Source of the DNA: Onchocerca volvulus
Lineage: Eukaryota > Nematoda > Chromadorea > Rhabditida > Onchocercidae
DNA: 64,000 nt
Reading direction: 5' to 3'
NCBI GenBank assembly: GCA_000499405.2
Contig: HG738139.1
Location: 13,948,183 to 14,012,182, forward strand
Shown piece by piece: positions 11,766 through 27,960 of this stretch (positions are counted from its first letter, which is position 1; each line of letters starts with the position of its first letter). The translations under genes were made by a program, and so were the position numbers. The notes beneath the pieces are model-generated. The model made no database searches. It was not told where the DNA came from and saw only the letters and a list, made by a program, of their open reading frames with translations.

Positions 11766-12232
11766 TGTGGTCAACTCGGTGAATGCAGAACAGTCCACAG
11801 TGAATATCTTTATACGGTACTAATTACAGAATTAGGCAGAAATCAGTTTAGTCGAGAATACAGTGCAATCAATCAATAAAAAACGTTTTTCTTAAGGAAG
11901 CAGGAGCAGCAGAATATCGGACTGGTTGGTTGTCGAGTCCAAAGGAAGAATGACCCCTGTTAATATAAAAATTCTTTTGGAAGAAAAAGAAGTGAAGTTT
12001 ATAGCGGAGAGGTAGAGATGGGCGTATTGTACGAAGGAACAATAACCGTAACAATAGTTTACTATAACAATACCTTATTATTAAAGCTAGAGTGAGGGGG
12101 ATGGAAGACAAAAATGAGGATTAGAAATGTACTTAATGATGGAATGGGAAAATGAAATTTATAAGTAATGAGTCATGATTGATATAATAATTGATTATTG
12201 AATATATTTATGTTATAATTTCTTTCGGTTTC
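11766..12232 (-). repeat. LTR of the BEL/Pao element (5' LTR in element orientation)
   Basis: It pairs with 8499-8936. It is longer because of short insertions in the middle of the repeat (about 12030-12065). Confidence 0.85.
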
Positions 12233-12811
12233 CAGACTGTAGTACAGTAAGAAAGAATATGAAATATGGGTCAAACTACAACTTCAGCAGAATGCTTATA
12301 TGAAGGGACATTGATCATCTCAAAAAAAAGAAAAAAAACAGTCTCGTTCTAAAACCTCGAATTAATTCTGTTAGTTTGATACAGTTATCATGGAATTTTC
12401 ATCAATATCTGTTAAAGATTCAATAACCTTTACCTGATTCTAAGATATCATATCTGAGATACAATTAGCATAAAAGATATAAATAATATCAATGAAAATG
12501 TTTAGAACTGAAGTAAAATTAATATATGCTATGAAATACATTGCTTCAGAAAACCTACACTACAATACGTAAACATAAATTGTATATACGTGAGAATGTG
12601 CTGAAACGTATGAAATGTTTCATTTGGTAAAAAAATATAGCTGAAAAATTCTCAGATTCTACGTAAGGTTTGAAGATGCTCGAACACTGATAACTGCACG
12701 TAGGAGCCCGACTATCGATAACTACACGTAGAATATGTGCAAGCATTATACGTCCGAGCGAAAAGACATGTGTTAATCACCCGTTAAGTCAAACAATATT
12801 TATTTGAAATT

Positions 12812-12975
12812 AGCGGCCACGCTTTATGTGGCCGGCTGCATCCAATCCGAAAGTTCTTAAACACGCACCTATTCGAATGCAACATTGCATCAAAATTTCA
12901 AAGTAATCGGCGGGAAATTTGCAACGTTATATAAGGCATAACAATGAGTAATTTGCATTTTTATTTATATAGATT
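12812..12975. repeat. Helitron-like repeat, copy C
   Basis: It starts with the hairpin GCGGCCACGCTTTATGTGGC, followed by AATCCGAAAGTTCTTAAACA, CGCACCTATTCGAATGCAAC, an AATCGGCGGGAA block, and the terminal TTTGCATTTTTATTTATATA segment. This is the clearest hairpin of the six copies. Confidence 0.75.
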
Positions 12976-13945
12976 AGATATATTTCATTATAATAATAAG
13001 CGCTTTGAAACACGAGGATATATATTATCATTTATTTTGATCACATTAAGAATGACGAATGGTACATCTAATATTTGGGAACACATGAATAAAATAATTT
13101 AACATAATTGATATAATTAACATGCATTCTAATATAAAACCCAGTTTTAAAAGCGGGAATTCTGACTAAAACTTTGCCAATAATTGAGAAGAACGCAAAG
13201 GACGATATAAGCAAAATGGTCATTTTAGCAACTCCGACAAGAGCCATCTGTTATTCAAATTATCTGAATATTTCTTACAGATTTGTATGTTCTTCTGATA
13301 CTTTCTCAACTGGAAGTCATTTTTCACTCTCTGGAAGAATTTTTAAAACTCTTGATGGATGATTTGTTTTGTTGAATTCCACCGATGACCTTGACATGCC
13401 ATTTGAATGTAATATATTAATTAATGCATATATAAAAGATAATTAGTCATCCATGCCACTATCGATCCGTCTGCATCTCTTCTCAATTGAAAATGTTCAG
13501 TAGTATCACTCTAGATAGCTATTCTTTTTCTTATACTTTTTGCGAATCTTATTAAATTAAGTATTCAGGTAATTTCAATAATTTAATACTTAATTCTAGT
13601 TTCATTTTAGGAATTATATTGTCATGCGAAAATATGATACATAACGCAACAAGTCGGCACGAATCGCTAAAAAAAAGATTTACGATGTTTGTCTTCAAGC
13701 TATCTTAGTCTGTTGTATCTTCTTCACGTAGCAATCTATGGCAGTATTTGTTTGAAAATTTTAAGAATTATTAGATAAGGTTGTTGTCCAATTTTGCCAC
13801 GATTTTTCCTTTTGATCGTTCCGATTATTCAGAAAATCATTAATGGTTTATAAAGCCTGATCGTAGCATCGATTTCTCTTTATCAGTCATTGATATTAAC
13901 TTTCTTGTTTTATTCATTCATTTATTTGTTTTTTAAAGTAAAACA
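12976..13945. other. Intergenic region, no gene seen
   Basis: AT-rich. The short open frame at 13174-13362 on the plus strand has no recognisable motif and no splice partner I could find. Confidence 0.5.
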
Positions 13946-15621
13946 TTAATCAATATCAAGCGATTGATCTTCTTTTAAAACAACAAATGTTTCCAAAGTC
14001 TTTTTATAATCTTTCATTTCCTCAGCATGCATTGGATGTCCCTTTAATTGATACTGTAAAAAGTTAAAATTTAAAATTTATAATTTGACGAGAATGCAAA
14101 TGCTGTTTATTTCAGAAAAAACGAGTAATTGTTAGTTTAATAAATCAAATAATGGAAATATAAAATAAAAAAAGGAGCTTATAAGTGATGTTTGACTTTT
14201 AACCTTAAGATGTTTCCAAAATCCGATTGTGAAACGACGCAATTGACATTGTACTTGTGAGGCTTTCCATTGACGCAAGGCAGTGCTGACATCCTGTTAG
14301 ATTTGATATCATTAATATTTCAGATATTTTTATATATCATTAACATTATTATAAGCCTTTTGTAGTAATTTTTAGTGAATTCTGATATTATTTGATTCAA
14401 AAATTTCTGGAATCTCGTAATTCTAAAACTTCTGGGATCTCGTAATTCTAAAAATATTTTTGATGTTTGAATAAATTATTTTGATTTGAATTTAGGACTT
14501 TTCTATTTCATCGGAATTAATTCTAAATTCGTTTATTGTAAGATAGCTTGGTTGGCAAATTTGAGTTGGTATGAAATATGATTTCATCCTCTCCTCTTAT
14601 TTTCATGATTTATACCGTTGGAGTCATTTGATTTGAATATTTTTTAGATTACATAAAGATATTTCCAGAATTTCCAGAAATAAATAAGATGCTCAGCTAT
14701 TGGTTATTTCATTTTATAATCGTACAACAATTCTAGTAGTTTTCATTTATTAATTCCACCATTCTTCAGTGAAATGATGTATGAATATAATTTTTGATTT
14801 TGCATAATTTTGTTTCAGCGATAATTTATCACTTGATAATACTGCTTATCTTCGTCGCTCCAATCTTCATAACCTGGCGGTGGTTTATTTCTGCGTTTTT
14901 TACGTGAAGAGGTTGACCATCGAGCACTCCATAGACTAGTCGTAGTCTATTATTTCATAATTAATAAAACAAATTATGATATTTAGCCAAAAAGTTTGAA
15001 CTGTGTCGAAACTTTTTTTTATCAAATGGAATATATAAGTCAAGAAAAAACTATTAAAAAGTAAGCAGAATACAATAAATTCGAATGTTGACAAAACAAT
15101 ACTTACTTTTCCCAAAGTTCCAACATTCCCTTCACTGGCCTAAAATAAATCAGTAATATGCAGTTAATATTTAGTCAAAAAAATAGCTTAGAACTGGTAT
15201 CTCATATCTCAAGTGCAGTTTTCTGTTGCATCGTTTCTCATCTTTAGAGAAAATTCCAACATTCTTGCCAGGTTTTTATCCAGAATCCTCTCTTTTTTAT
15301 CATTTATTTGCTTATATTATTTCCGCATTTTTTACTGGTACCTTTCTTGCAAAATATTGTGTTCATCATTATAAATAATAAAAAATTCCTGCTGTTTTAG
15401 AATAGGCAAAGTGCATCATATTGGAATATCAAATCAAACATGCCATTTGAATTTATACATTCTTTTTTGTAAGATATTCAGCATCATTCATAATTTTTCA
15501 AGATTTCAAAAAAAAAATTATGGACTTCAAAAATGGGATTTAAAATCAGGAGAATTTTAGCTACGACTGAATTGGACTTTTCCTGCATTTTCTCTTTTGA
15601 TCCTTTACTACTTTCCATCAT
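13946..15621 (-). CDS. Unrecognised 133-aa protein, five exons
   Basis: Exons 15565-15621, 15107-15139, 14833-14946, 14204-14293 and 13946-14053 all join in phase 0 with GT-AG borders. The product begins MMESSKGSKEKMQEKSNSV. It has a basic patch followed by a proline-acidic segment (KKRRNKPPPGYEDWSDEDKQ), then a helical aromatic/basic region (RQWKASQVQCQLRRFTIGFW) and an acidic, lysine-rich C-terminus. I see no signal peptide or membrane segment and do not recognise a family. The first exon is the least certain: its donor, GTAGCT, is weak. Across the three middle exons a second frame is also open (see findings). The gene lies head-to-head with the E2 gene, about 250 bp between starts, so they may share a promoter. 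Confidence 0.55.
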
Positions 15622-15873
15622 TCAAAAACGAATAAGAGAATTTCCGATAGCAACCGCTTATCAGACTCTCAAAAATAAACAATAAGAAAAGCTTTAATTT
15701 AATAAATTATATAAAATTGAATCAATAATTTGTATGGAAGACTATGTTATCTCCCTACATAATTTTTGTTTTAGAATATTTACATTGAATTTAGTGAATT
15801 GCGCCTTTTAAATTATCAACTTCAATTTCAAATCATACTTCGTGTCATTAAAATTCGCTAAAGACGGTTGCTT

Positions 15874-15933
15874 ATGACAGAACTGAAGAAGGACGAAGCT
15901 ATTGGGGTTACAAGGCTAAAAAAAGTGCTTTCT

Positions 15934-15973
<40 letters not shown>

Positions 15974-17180
15974 TGAATTAATGTTGCTTTGTTAGTTTCT
16001 TAAATTTGTGCTTTCTAAAAATTCAGGAACTATTTGATATTCAAGAAATAAAATTGAAACTGTATGAAGTGGAGGATGCCGGAAAAAGCGATCCGAATAA
16101 GTGGTTGGTATTGCTGTTGCCGGTTAGAAATTTCAAACTTTCATTTCTTCATTTAGCTGAATAAGCTTGGATTCATAAGCAAAATTATATTGGAAATTTT
16201 GTAAAGGAAAATATTTTGGATAAATCTACTCTACAGAGTGCTCATTTCATAATTCTTCAATTTCTAGTTTCTAAAAACAGATGTTTTTTAAATAGGATCG
16301 ATGGCCGTACAATGTCGGTGGTTACAAAGTAGAAATTGAATTCACTAAGGATTATCCATTTAAAGCACCGAAAATCAAATTTCTTACCAAAATTTATCAC
16401 CCTAATGTCAACGAAAACGGCGAAGTATATTTTTTATAAATAACGATTAAACAATTTCGATATCTAATACTACAGCAAATGCTTCCTAAGAATTCAATGG
16501 AAAGAAAATGCCAGAAAAGATATAATCAGATAATTGCTAATGTGAACTCTTTTTACTAGGTATCGCTACCTATGGCACTTAGTGAAAATTGGAAGCCATC
16601 CATCAAGATTGATCAATGTTAGTCATTATTGTCTCTTTTTGATTAATATGTTCATTTTAATCATAAGGGAATGATTTCCTTGTTTTCCGGGAAATTATGC
16701 TGTCAAAAAATAATGCTGATTGTTTTCCCAAAATTCTATGTTGCTATGACGGTAATTGAATAATGTCGAAGCATTAATTAATTCAATAAGAACAAAAGAG
16801 CCTTTTGAAACAGTAGCAAGTGGATAACATAAAACTGTTTATTTCTGATTATAGAAGAGGTAAGATACCAATATCAGTAAAGAAACGTGTATTGCCATCG
16901 ATCTACTCTTTATTCGCAATATTTTCAATTTAAGATGAAAATAATCACGGCTAATGGTCATAGATTTTAAAAATCATGAGCTTCGTTTCTGAAAATTCCA
17001 ATGATACATTCGAAATGCTTTCCAGTGTTAACTGCTCTCGCAGAGTTACTCTGTTCGCCGCAGCTTGGTTGTGTACTTCGTCCTGATTTAGCTGAACTAT
17101 ATGTCAAAGACGCTGATGCGTACAACAAAAATGCATCAGAACTCTGTAAACATTATTGTGAAAAACAAACTCATTCCTAA
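15874..17180 (+). CDS. UBE2L3-like E2 fold protein with Ser at the catalytic Cys
   Basis: Exons 15874-15924, 16027-16122, 16296-16424, 16560-16617 and 17026-17180 give 162 aa (human UBE2L3 is 154). The fold is collinear with UBE2L3/UBC-18: WLVLLLPD, then GGYKVEIEFTKDYPFKAPKI (the YPFK phenylalanine used for E3 contact is kept), then the HPN motif in KIYHPNVNENGE, then SENWKPSIKIDQ and a helical C-terminus ending EKQTHS. Eight residues after the HPN asparagine, where active E2s of this group have VCLP, this protein has VSLP: the catalytic cysteine is serine (about residue 94, codon TCG at 16563-16565). It should therefore not form a thioester with ubiquitin, though a serine ester is possible in principle. 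It could act as a UEV-like or decoy E2. The first 17 residues and the A-tract in intron 1 are the least certain parts. Confidence 0.88.
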
Positions 17181-17696
17181 ACCTAAGTTATTCTGCTTCA
17201 TACTATGCAAATTAGTGAAAAAATTCTTTCTGAAACTTTATTACGAATTTGATTTGGTGCATATTACAATAAATGTGATGATACGAAAAATTCAGATGAA
17301 TGACAAAGACCAACTGAAGTACAACTTGAATGACAGAACAAAACTTATCAACTACCTTTGTTATGAGTTCCTGTTCATATGAAATTTTCGAAACAAAATG
17401 AGACAGCATTTTCAGAAATATAAATTATGTAAAGCGGAGCCAATATTTAGTGCAATTTAAGCAGAAGGTTAAAATAGCTCTCAATTTGAAGAAAATGATG
17501 CCCAAAATTAAGAAGTCAGAATCTTCTGTAAAATGTTCGTCACAATATTTGGAGCTAGAAGCTAAAGACTCGAACAAAAAGAAAATATTTTTTACAAACA
17601 CAAGAAATACCCTCACAAAAAACACTTCATGACCAAAAAATATATGAACTTCGCGAATAATCAAACAATAAAAAAACAACGGGAGTAAATCAAATT

Positions 17697-22074
<4,378 letters not shown>

Positions 22075-23131
22075 TTCAACCAATTTCCTATGGAGGAAGG
22101 AAAAGATTAAGTTATGATGAATAGTGCATGTATGGAAATACCTTCAACTCATAATATAATCAGTAATGCATTAGAATGAAATGGTTTAACGTAAAGATTT
22201 GACAAATTTTGTCCAACAAAAAAGATCTTTTGTTATCATTTATGCAGTAAGAATATAAGAAACCGTTAATTGATTCATATCAAAGAGAACGATAAAATAG
22301 AATGAATCAAGAAAAAATAGCATAATTAAGATGATATAGAATATTTTTTAAGATAAAAAAGACTTTAATTAAATTAATCACATCACATGATTCCGACCTA
22401 TATTCATAAAAAATCGTAAATAAGCTCCTATCACTTTTTTTTCTCGACAATTCTGTCATCATAGAAACAAATTCTCAGTAATTTCAAAACTTGACCCAAT
22501 AATCAAGTACTCAGATCACTACAGATCACGACGGGTCATGCAAAGGTCACCACCACCACTAAACGAGTCTGCCAACAAACCCCATCCAGCTCAAAAACCA
22601 ACCGGCCTTTCACGAATCAATCGATAGCGCATGAGCTCCCACCGACTACAGGCATTCGTGTCAGGAAATCAATTTCTATTGCAGCATAAAATCTTTCTGT
22701 TTTCTCGACTAATTAAAAAAAGTTGTGATAATAAAGCTTGCTAACTTCTGTGAGATAGCTCGGTTAAACCAGCCAGGTAATTGCTACTTGCACGTAATTA
22801 GTAAGTAATTAATAGATAATCAATACAGGTATTATACAAGTAATTAGTATGTTATATATTACTTTCTTCTTAGCCTTACAAATTAATGCGTATGTATCTG
22901 CAGTCTGTCATCTTAAGGCCCAATCCAATTATTCCCAAGAATTTTAGTTTTTTTCTGACATTTAAACTTTTTTCCATTATTAATCTGATCCCAAGAGTTT
23001 TCCTGTCATATTGTTCGAGAAAAATCGGAAAAATCATTACGCCAAGAATTTAATACGATAAGGTTCGAAATTTCAAAATTCAAATTTCAAATAACAAATA
23101 AATAAAAAAAAACGGAAGCTTTTAGGCAATT
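22075..23131. promoter_or_regulatory. Divergent U2AF65 / URB1 intergenic region
   Basis: The two genes are transcribed away from each other, so both promoters should lie here. The block at about 22500-22660 is markedly less AT-rich than the rest and is the likeliest shared control region. It contains a nuclear-receptor-like direct repeat. URB1's putative trans-splice acceptor (TTTTAG at 23120-23125) lies at the end. Confidence 0.45.
22533..22549 (+). promoter_or_regulatory. DR5-type nuclear-receptor half-site pair
   Basis: GGGTCA (22533-22538) and AGGTCA (22544-22549) occur in the same orientation separated by exactly five bases. A reverse half-site, TGACCC, lies nearby at about 22493. The pattern is read directly; binding is not shown. 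Confidence 0.4.
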
Positions 23132-26100
23132 ATGACATCTCCTAAACGAAAGAAGATAGAAGGAAGCAAGGATGATGATAATATCGAAGCGGATATCAGC
23201 AAAATACTCGTGGAAGATTGTGACTTAAATATAACTACTCTTCTGAAATTTCGAGATCATCTACAAAACTCGAAGGATAACGTTAGTCTGCATCTTCTTT
23301 ACTTGTCTTGACTTCTGCTACTAAATTTGAGAGACTGTAATGAATTACTGAGTAATGCTGAGATAATCTCAAATTTTCACTTTAAAACTGGCTCTCGTTA
23401 TTCCATTTTCCTTTCTCTATCGTTAGGCTAATTTTCATCATTTCTACGTTTTAACAAGTAATCAAAAGTTTTATTACAGGAATCGAAGGTTCGATCAATA
23501 AAATTGAAGATTGAGCAAAAGCTTCTAACTCGTTTACTTTGCGAATATGACGCAATGGAATCAGAAAAGGATAAAGCAATCTTTGATATTCTTTATGTAC
23601 TCGAAAGATCATATCAGATAAGCTTACGGTATATTACTTGATTCTTCATTTCTGGTTTTGTTCATTGTTTTAGTTATATTTCAAATGAATTTTATGAGAA
23701 ATATATTTGAATTCCATTGGACATGACTATATAGAGAAAGGAATATGCATGAACAAGTGTGTTACATAAGAAAATGCAAATATTTCAAGTATCAAGCATT
23801 TCAGACCCTTTTTTCCAATGGTATGGGGAAAGCGAGCAAAAGATAATTATGAAAAATTACGACAGTTGGGAGAAGCTCTACACACGAAACTCACAGCAGA
23901 TCAGGTATTTGCATTAATTGAAATTTCACAGATCCTTTAAAAATTAAAATTCTGTAAAATTTATAGCTCAAGTTTACCTCTTCGAATTTTAGGTTCTGGA
24001 TTATTTAGATCCAAAACTAATGTGGAATACGTTGTTGAAATCCGAACAAACAACCAATATCAAAATGTTTGAAAAGGATTCCACTAATCAATTTTATGAT
24101 GCGCGTTTTATACTTCGTCTTTTGGCAACTTTGATAGATCATGGTACAAAGGTGGGCATCATGCAATATAATTCAAGATAAATTTGATGTCATGAAAATA
24201 TTTAGTATTCTTTATATTTCATATTATTTTATGCAGAATATGTGTCTTACCCAAATGAAAATTAAAGTCTTACTGCGAAGTATATCTCCAAGACATAACG
24301 AATGATTTCGATTATTTTCAGATGAACAGTCGAAAATTTATTGATGTAAATGGTCTATCACTTGCATTTGCCGCAACGAGTTTTGTTAGTCGGAGTGAAC
24401 GGTGTATCGCATATCTTGTGCTCAGACGTTTTCTACTTCATTTAACAGAACTGAATGTAGATTCATTCCCAGAAAAATGTCTATATATCTATCTATTGCA
24501 AATATTCAAAAACAGCATTGAAAATCCAATTCAGCGATTACCACACGGTTAAAAGCTTATAACTTTTTAAATTGCAAATAATTTAACAAATTTGGCTTGG
24601 AATTACTTTCTTGAATTGTTTCCGAATTTCTTTATTCTTCATTAATTTAATTTATTGATAAATTTCAGTCTGAAAATGTGACTGAGTTGAACAATTTCAG
24701 TCTTAAATTTATTTCGATATTAGTGAGATGCTGCTACATCTTGATTACAACATTAAAAGCCATTTTGTATCTTGATCTGAGTGTTTCTAGGTACGCCATA
24801 AGACTATTTCGTTTTACTTTTCAGCAGTGCATTTTCATCTTGATTTTTTTATTTTGTCTAGGAGATGAGCAAGGTGCATTTTTCATAAGTTTGTCCTTGT
24901 CACTGCAACAATTATTTGTTTTTTTTTTCTTTTTTTTTTCTTTTTATAGTTACTTTTTCGTTTTATTTGATTCTAACAGTTTTTCTTTCGTTTTGAATAT
25001 CTTGTTTAATCTTGTAACTATTTTTAGTCGTATAATGATTTATTGCAGTTGTTGCACATTTCTTCGCAAGAGTGACCAAATTGATTTTACATCCCGAAGA
25101 TCCTGTCTATCAGCCAGTAATGTCTTTCCTACTGCTAAAGCCAAACATTGACATTCAAAATGTTCCGGAAATTTACAAACTGTTATTGAGTTCAAGTACA
25201 CAATATTATAACAAGGAGCGTCACTGGTGTTTACGTCTCATATTAGATTCACTTATTGAACCGAACGATTACAATATCTTGCAAAAAAGGTTTTAAATAA
25301 TTTTTCACTTATAGGGAATTCGATAAAAATAGCTTTGAATTATTTAATTCCTAAAAATTTGGATATAGAAAAAAGTGTCTATCATTGTACATCATTCGTG
25401 AGATTGCACTTTGTGTGTTCTGAAGAATTATTTTGAAATTGGACGAATATCTCAGAGCAGCACTATTCTGAATGTTCTGAATATAATTTGCGCTTTCTTA
25501 TTTTCTGGTATCAGTTCACGAAATCTTAGAAATTAAATAGTGCTGAAATGAATCAGTAAGTTTTCCCAGAAGAATTTAGAAATTCGACAACCGAAACTTT
25601 TAAATCTAGATTTGAGTGCATGAAATAATTTTATAGAATGATATCGGAATGTTAACACTGATGATTTAGATCTTGGTAATCCTGATGAGTTCGATTTTAG
25701 TTTTTCTAGTTGCGTGATATACATTTCAACTTTACATTAGTTGACTTTCAGATATGGGATCAAACTATTATTATCACTTTTTGGCAGTGTTATCGCTGAT
25801 CAGGAAACGAAAAAATTTATTTTGTTGTCACTTCGTGCTGTTTTGCAGCATCGATCAGTAGCTAATGATTTATATGTTCGACAGAATCTTCAGTCTTGGA
25901 TTGTTTTAACTTTGCAGGTGCAATACTGTCGTTTTACTTCCTTTATTTCATTATCCTAAAAGAAAAAAAAAAAAAAACCGATAGGTCAGAATAATATGAC
26001 TTTTATTTGGTAAGTATTTGGAGAGAAATTCATTAAAAGTGAAAACATGTTCATTTGATTTTTTTTTTCTTTTTTTTGCAGAACAAAATATTAACTAGAT

Positions 26101-26771
26101 GGGAACGCGTTTTTCTGTGCCAATTATTTGTTACACTTGTCACACATATTAAAGAACTTTATTGTGCTGACTTAAACGATGACGCCGTGGAGGCTAATTG
26201 GCGTAAAACTATAGCATATAAAACATGTCGAATGCTCGGAAATAAAGTTTGCTTTTTTTTCTTTTTGCATAAACTACTAGAATGATGCATATTTTGCATG
26301 TGAAATATAAAAATTTTAGCGAGGTAGCGCTTTGCATTTAAAACCAATTTTTTATTATAGGTTGTTTCAACTGTCTTGATGTTGATGTGTCAACTATCTT
26401 TTATATAAGCATAATTAAGAATTTTGTATGAGCGATATTATTTATTTCTTCATGATTTCTTTGTTTACTGAGTTTCATGATTTAGGAGAGATATAGCGTG
26501 AGAAATTTCTTCTCACATTGCAGTACACTAAAACATATTTTTTTATAGTATTCAGTACAAGAATCTAAAAAATGAAATACTTTTGAGTCGATTAATTTAA
26601 TAGTGAATTATAAGACTGAATTGGGATCCATGCATTATAAGGGAAATCTTTTTGCAGGTATGCGATGAGTTAGTAAAAGAAAATGATAATGCAAAAAATA
26701 TGTGGTTACCGAAATTAAAACAATTGTTATGCGAGGATAGTTGGAGTCGGAATTGCAGTGTTCAAAATTAA
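23132..26771 (+). CDS. URB1/NPA1 C-terminal-domain protein
   Basis: Nine exons: 23132-23281, 23480-23628, 23805-23904, 23993-24151, 24322-24547, 25049-25289, 25752-25917, 26082-26246 and 26658-26771. Phases agree, giving about 489 aa. The signature region is KLILHPEDPVYQPVMSFLLL, then LNIDIQNVPE-like spacing (KPNIDIQNVPEIYKLLLSSS), ERHWCLRLILDSLIEPNDYN, and YGIKLLLSLFGS followed by ETKKFILLSLRAVLQ. This is the alpha-helical repeat C-terminal domain of URB1 (yeast Npa1/Urb1, human URB1), a nucleolar factor for 60S pre-ribosome assembly. The start is basic and acidic (MTSPKRKKIEGSKDDDN). A TTTTAG acceptor seven bases upstream of the ATG supports this being the true, possibly trans-spliced, start. 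Yeast and human proteins exceed 1,700 residues, so this is much shorter. Identity of the domain is fairly sure; whether an N-terminal half exists elsewhere is not known. Confidence 0.75.
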
Positions 26772-27960
26772 ATTCTTGCTGATATTGCTGGATTTTATTG
26801 TTCTTGTTGTTATTGTTATTGTTGCTGATTATTTGTTTCATTGATATTAATAACTATTATATATACATATTATTCTACAACATGTAGTCATCCCATCAGT
26901 TTATCTGTTCGCTTCTTTCAACATTTAATAACTCAGTGATTGCCTCATAATTCTTTGATATCAGTATTATGTTATGTGAATATATGTCACATATTTGTAC
27001 CTCATTTTCTTATACGGGTTACTGGTTACGATATCGCAAAAAGAACATGTAATTATATGATCTTATTGGTGATAATAATTTAATACAGTATCAAATAAAA
27101 TTGAAGATTTAACTTTTCCAATGAAGCTGCACATTTTCATAGCGGCCAGAATTATATGATCTTATTGGTGATAATAATTTAGTACAGTATCAAATAAAAT
27201 TGAAGATTTAACTTTTCCAATGAAACTGTGCATTTTCATAGCGGTCAAAATTATTAGGCCATAATGCTTTCAGAGCAATTTTTTCGATTTGGAAGTGATA
27301 CGTTGGGGAAATGATTAATTGTTGAGAAGTTGCCGCAATCTTATTTGAGCGATTAATAGATGGTCTTTCTTTTTTTTATGTTTTTACACTTATGAACTAT
27401 TGAGATCAATTAATCACAAAATGAATTTTTACTATTTTTATGATATATTAATAATGTGTGTAGAAGCATAGAAGTATACAATTTTATTATTATTACGGGA
27501 GTAGAGCCATAGATATTTATTAGATACAGTAGATAAAGTAGAAAAATACTAGAATCAAAGTTTGATATGAAGATATATTTACACCGTACGAGATTAACAA
27601 AAATATTCGCTTTTAGATATATTGACTATTGACTAAGTGCTTTCTTTTATTATGAGATGTAAATGCGTTTATCTTGCAAATGCTATTAGCATGTAAGAGA
27701 TCGAGCATATTTATTATTGCCAAATTGCTTTTTTGCTAGTATTCGATTCTCTTTGAAAGGAACTAAAGAACAAGAAGAAATCATATGCTTTTTACACATT
27801 CTGGCATATATCATTATTCTGAATAGTTATTCCGTTTGCATCTCGAGGTTTTCCGGATTCGTGATGTTTACAATTTCAGTTTCCCAAAATTTGTTGTATT
27901 ATCATTAAGCTTTTTTAGGCTTGAAATCTAGGAAGCTCCATACAAATATTGCTCAATATT
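26772..27960. other. URB1-VMP1 intergenic region
   Basis: It holds the URB1 3' UTR, a tandem duplication (27051-27248) and, near the end, the acceptor TTTTTTAG (27911-27918) that probably marks the VMP1 trans-splice or 5' UTR acceptor. No additional gene was seen. Confidence 0.5.
27051..27248. repeat. 99-bp tandem duplication
   Basis: The segment starting AATTATATGATCTTATTGG and ending in CATTTTCATAGCGG occurs twice in succession (from 27051 and from 27150) with only a few differences. Confidence 0.9.

Larger units (their letters stand above)
8499..12232 (-). mobile_element. BEL/Pao LTR retrotransposon, internally deleted and decayed
   Basis: Two direct repeats, both beginning TGTGGTCAACTCGG and diverging after TTTCGGTTTC, bound a 2.8-kb interior. 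Reading minus, the interior holds a gag-like region, a zinc-knuckle region, an aspartic protease of the BEL/Pao type and the segment normally at the start of pol. No reverse transcriptase, RNase H or integrase motif is present, so about 3-4 kb of a normal element is missing. The interior frames contain stops and frameshifts. The LTRs are clearly diverged by indels and substitutions, so the insertion is not recent. Exact termini and target-site duplication could not be settled by eye. Confidence 0.85.

Noticed and set aside
11111..11879. Plus-strand open frames of 155 and 128 codons
   Set aside because: They lie antisense to the BEL/Pao gag region and LTR. The minus-strand reading carries the zinc-knuckle pattern.
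24678..25151. 157-codon plus-strand open frame
   Set aside because: It overlaps a URB1 intron and the start of the next URB1 exon in another frame, and its Phe/Leu runs reflect T-tracts. The true exon frame is conserved with URB1.
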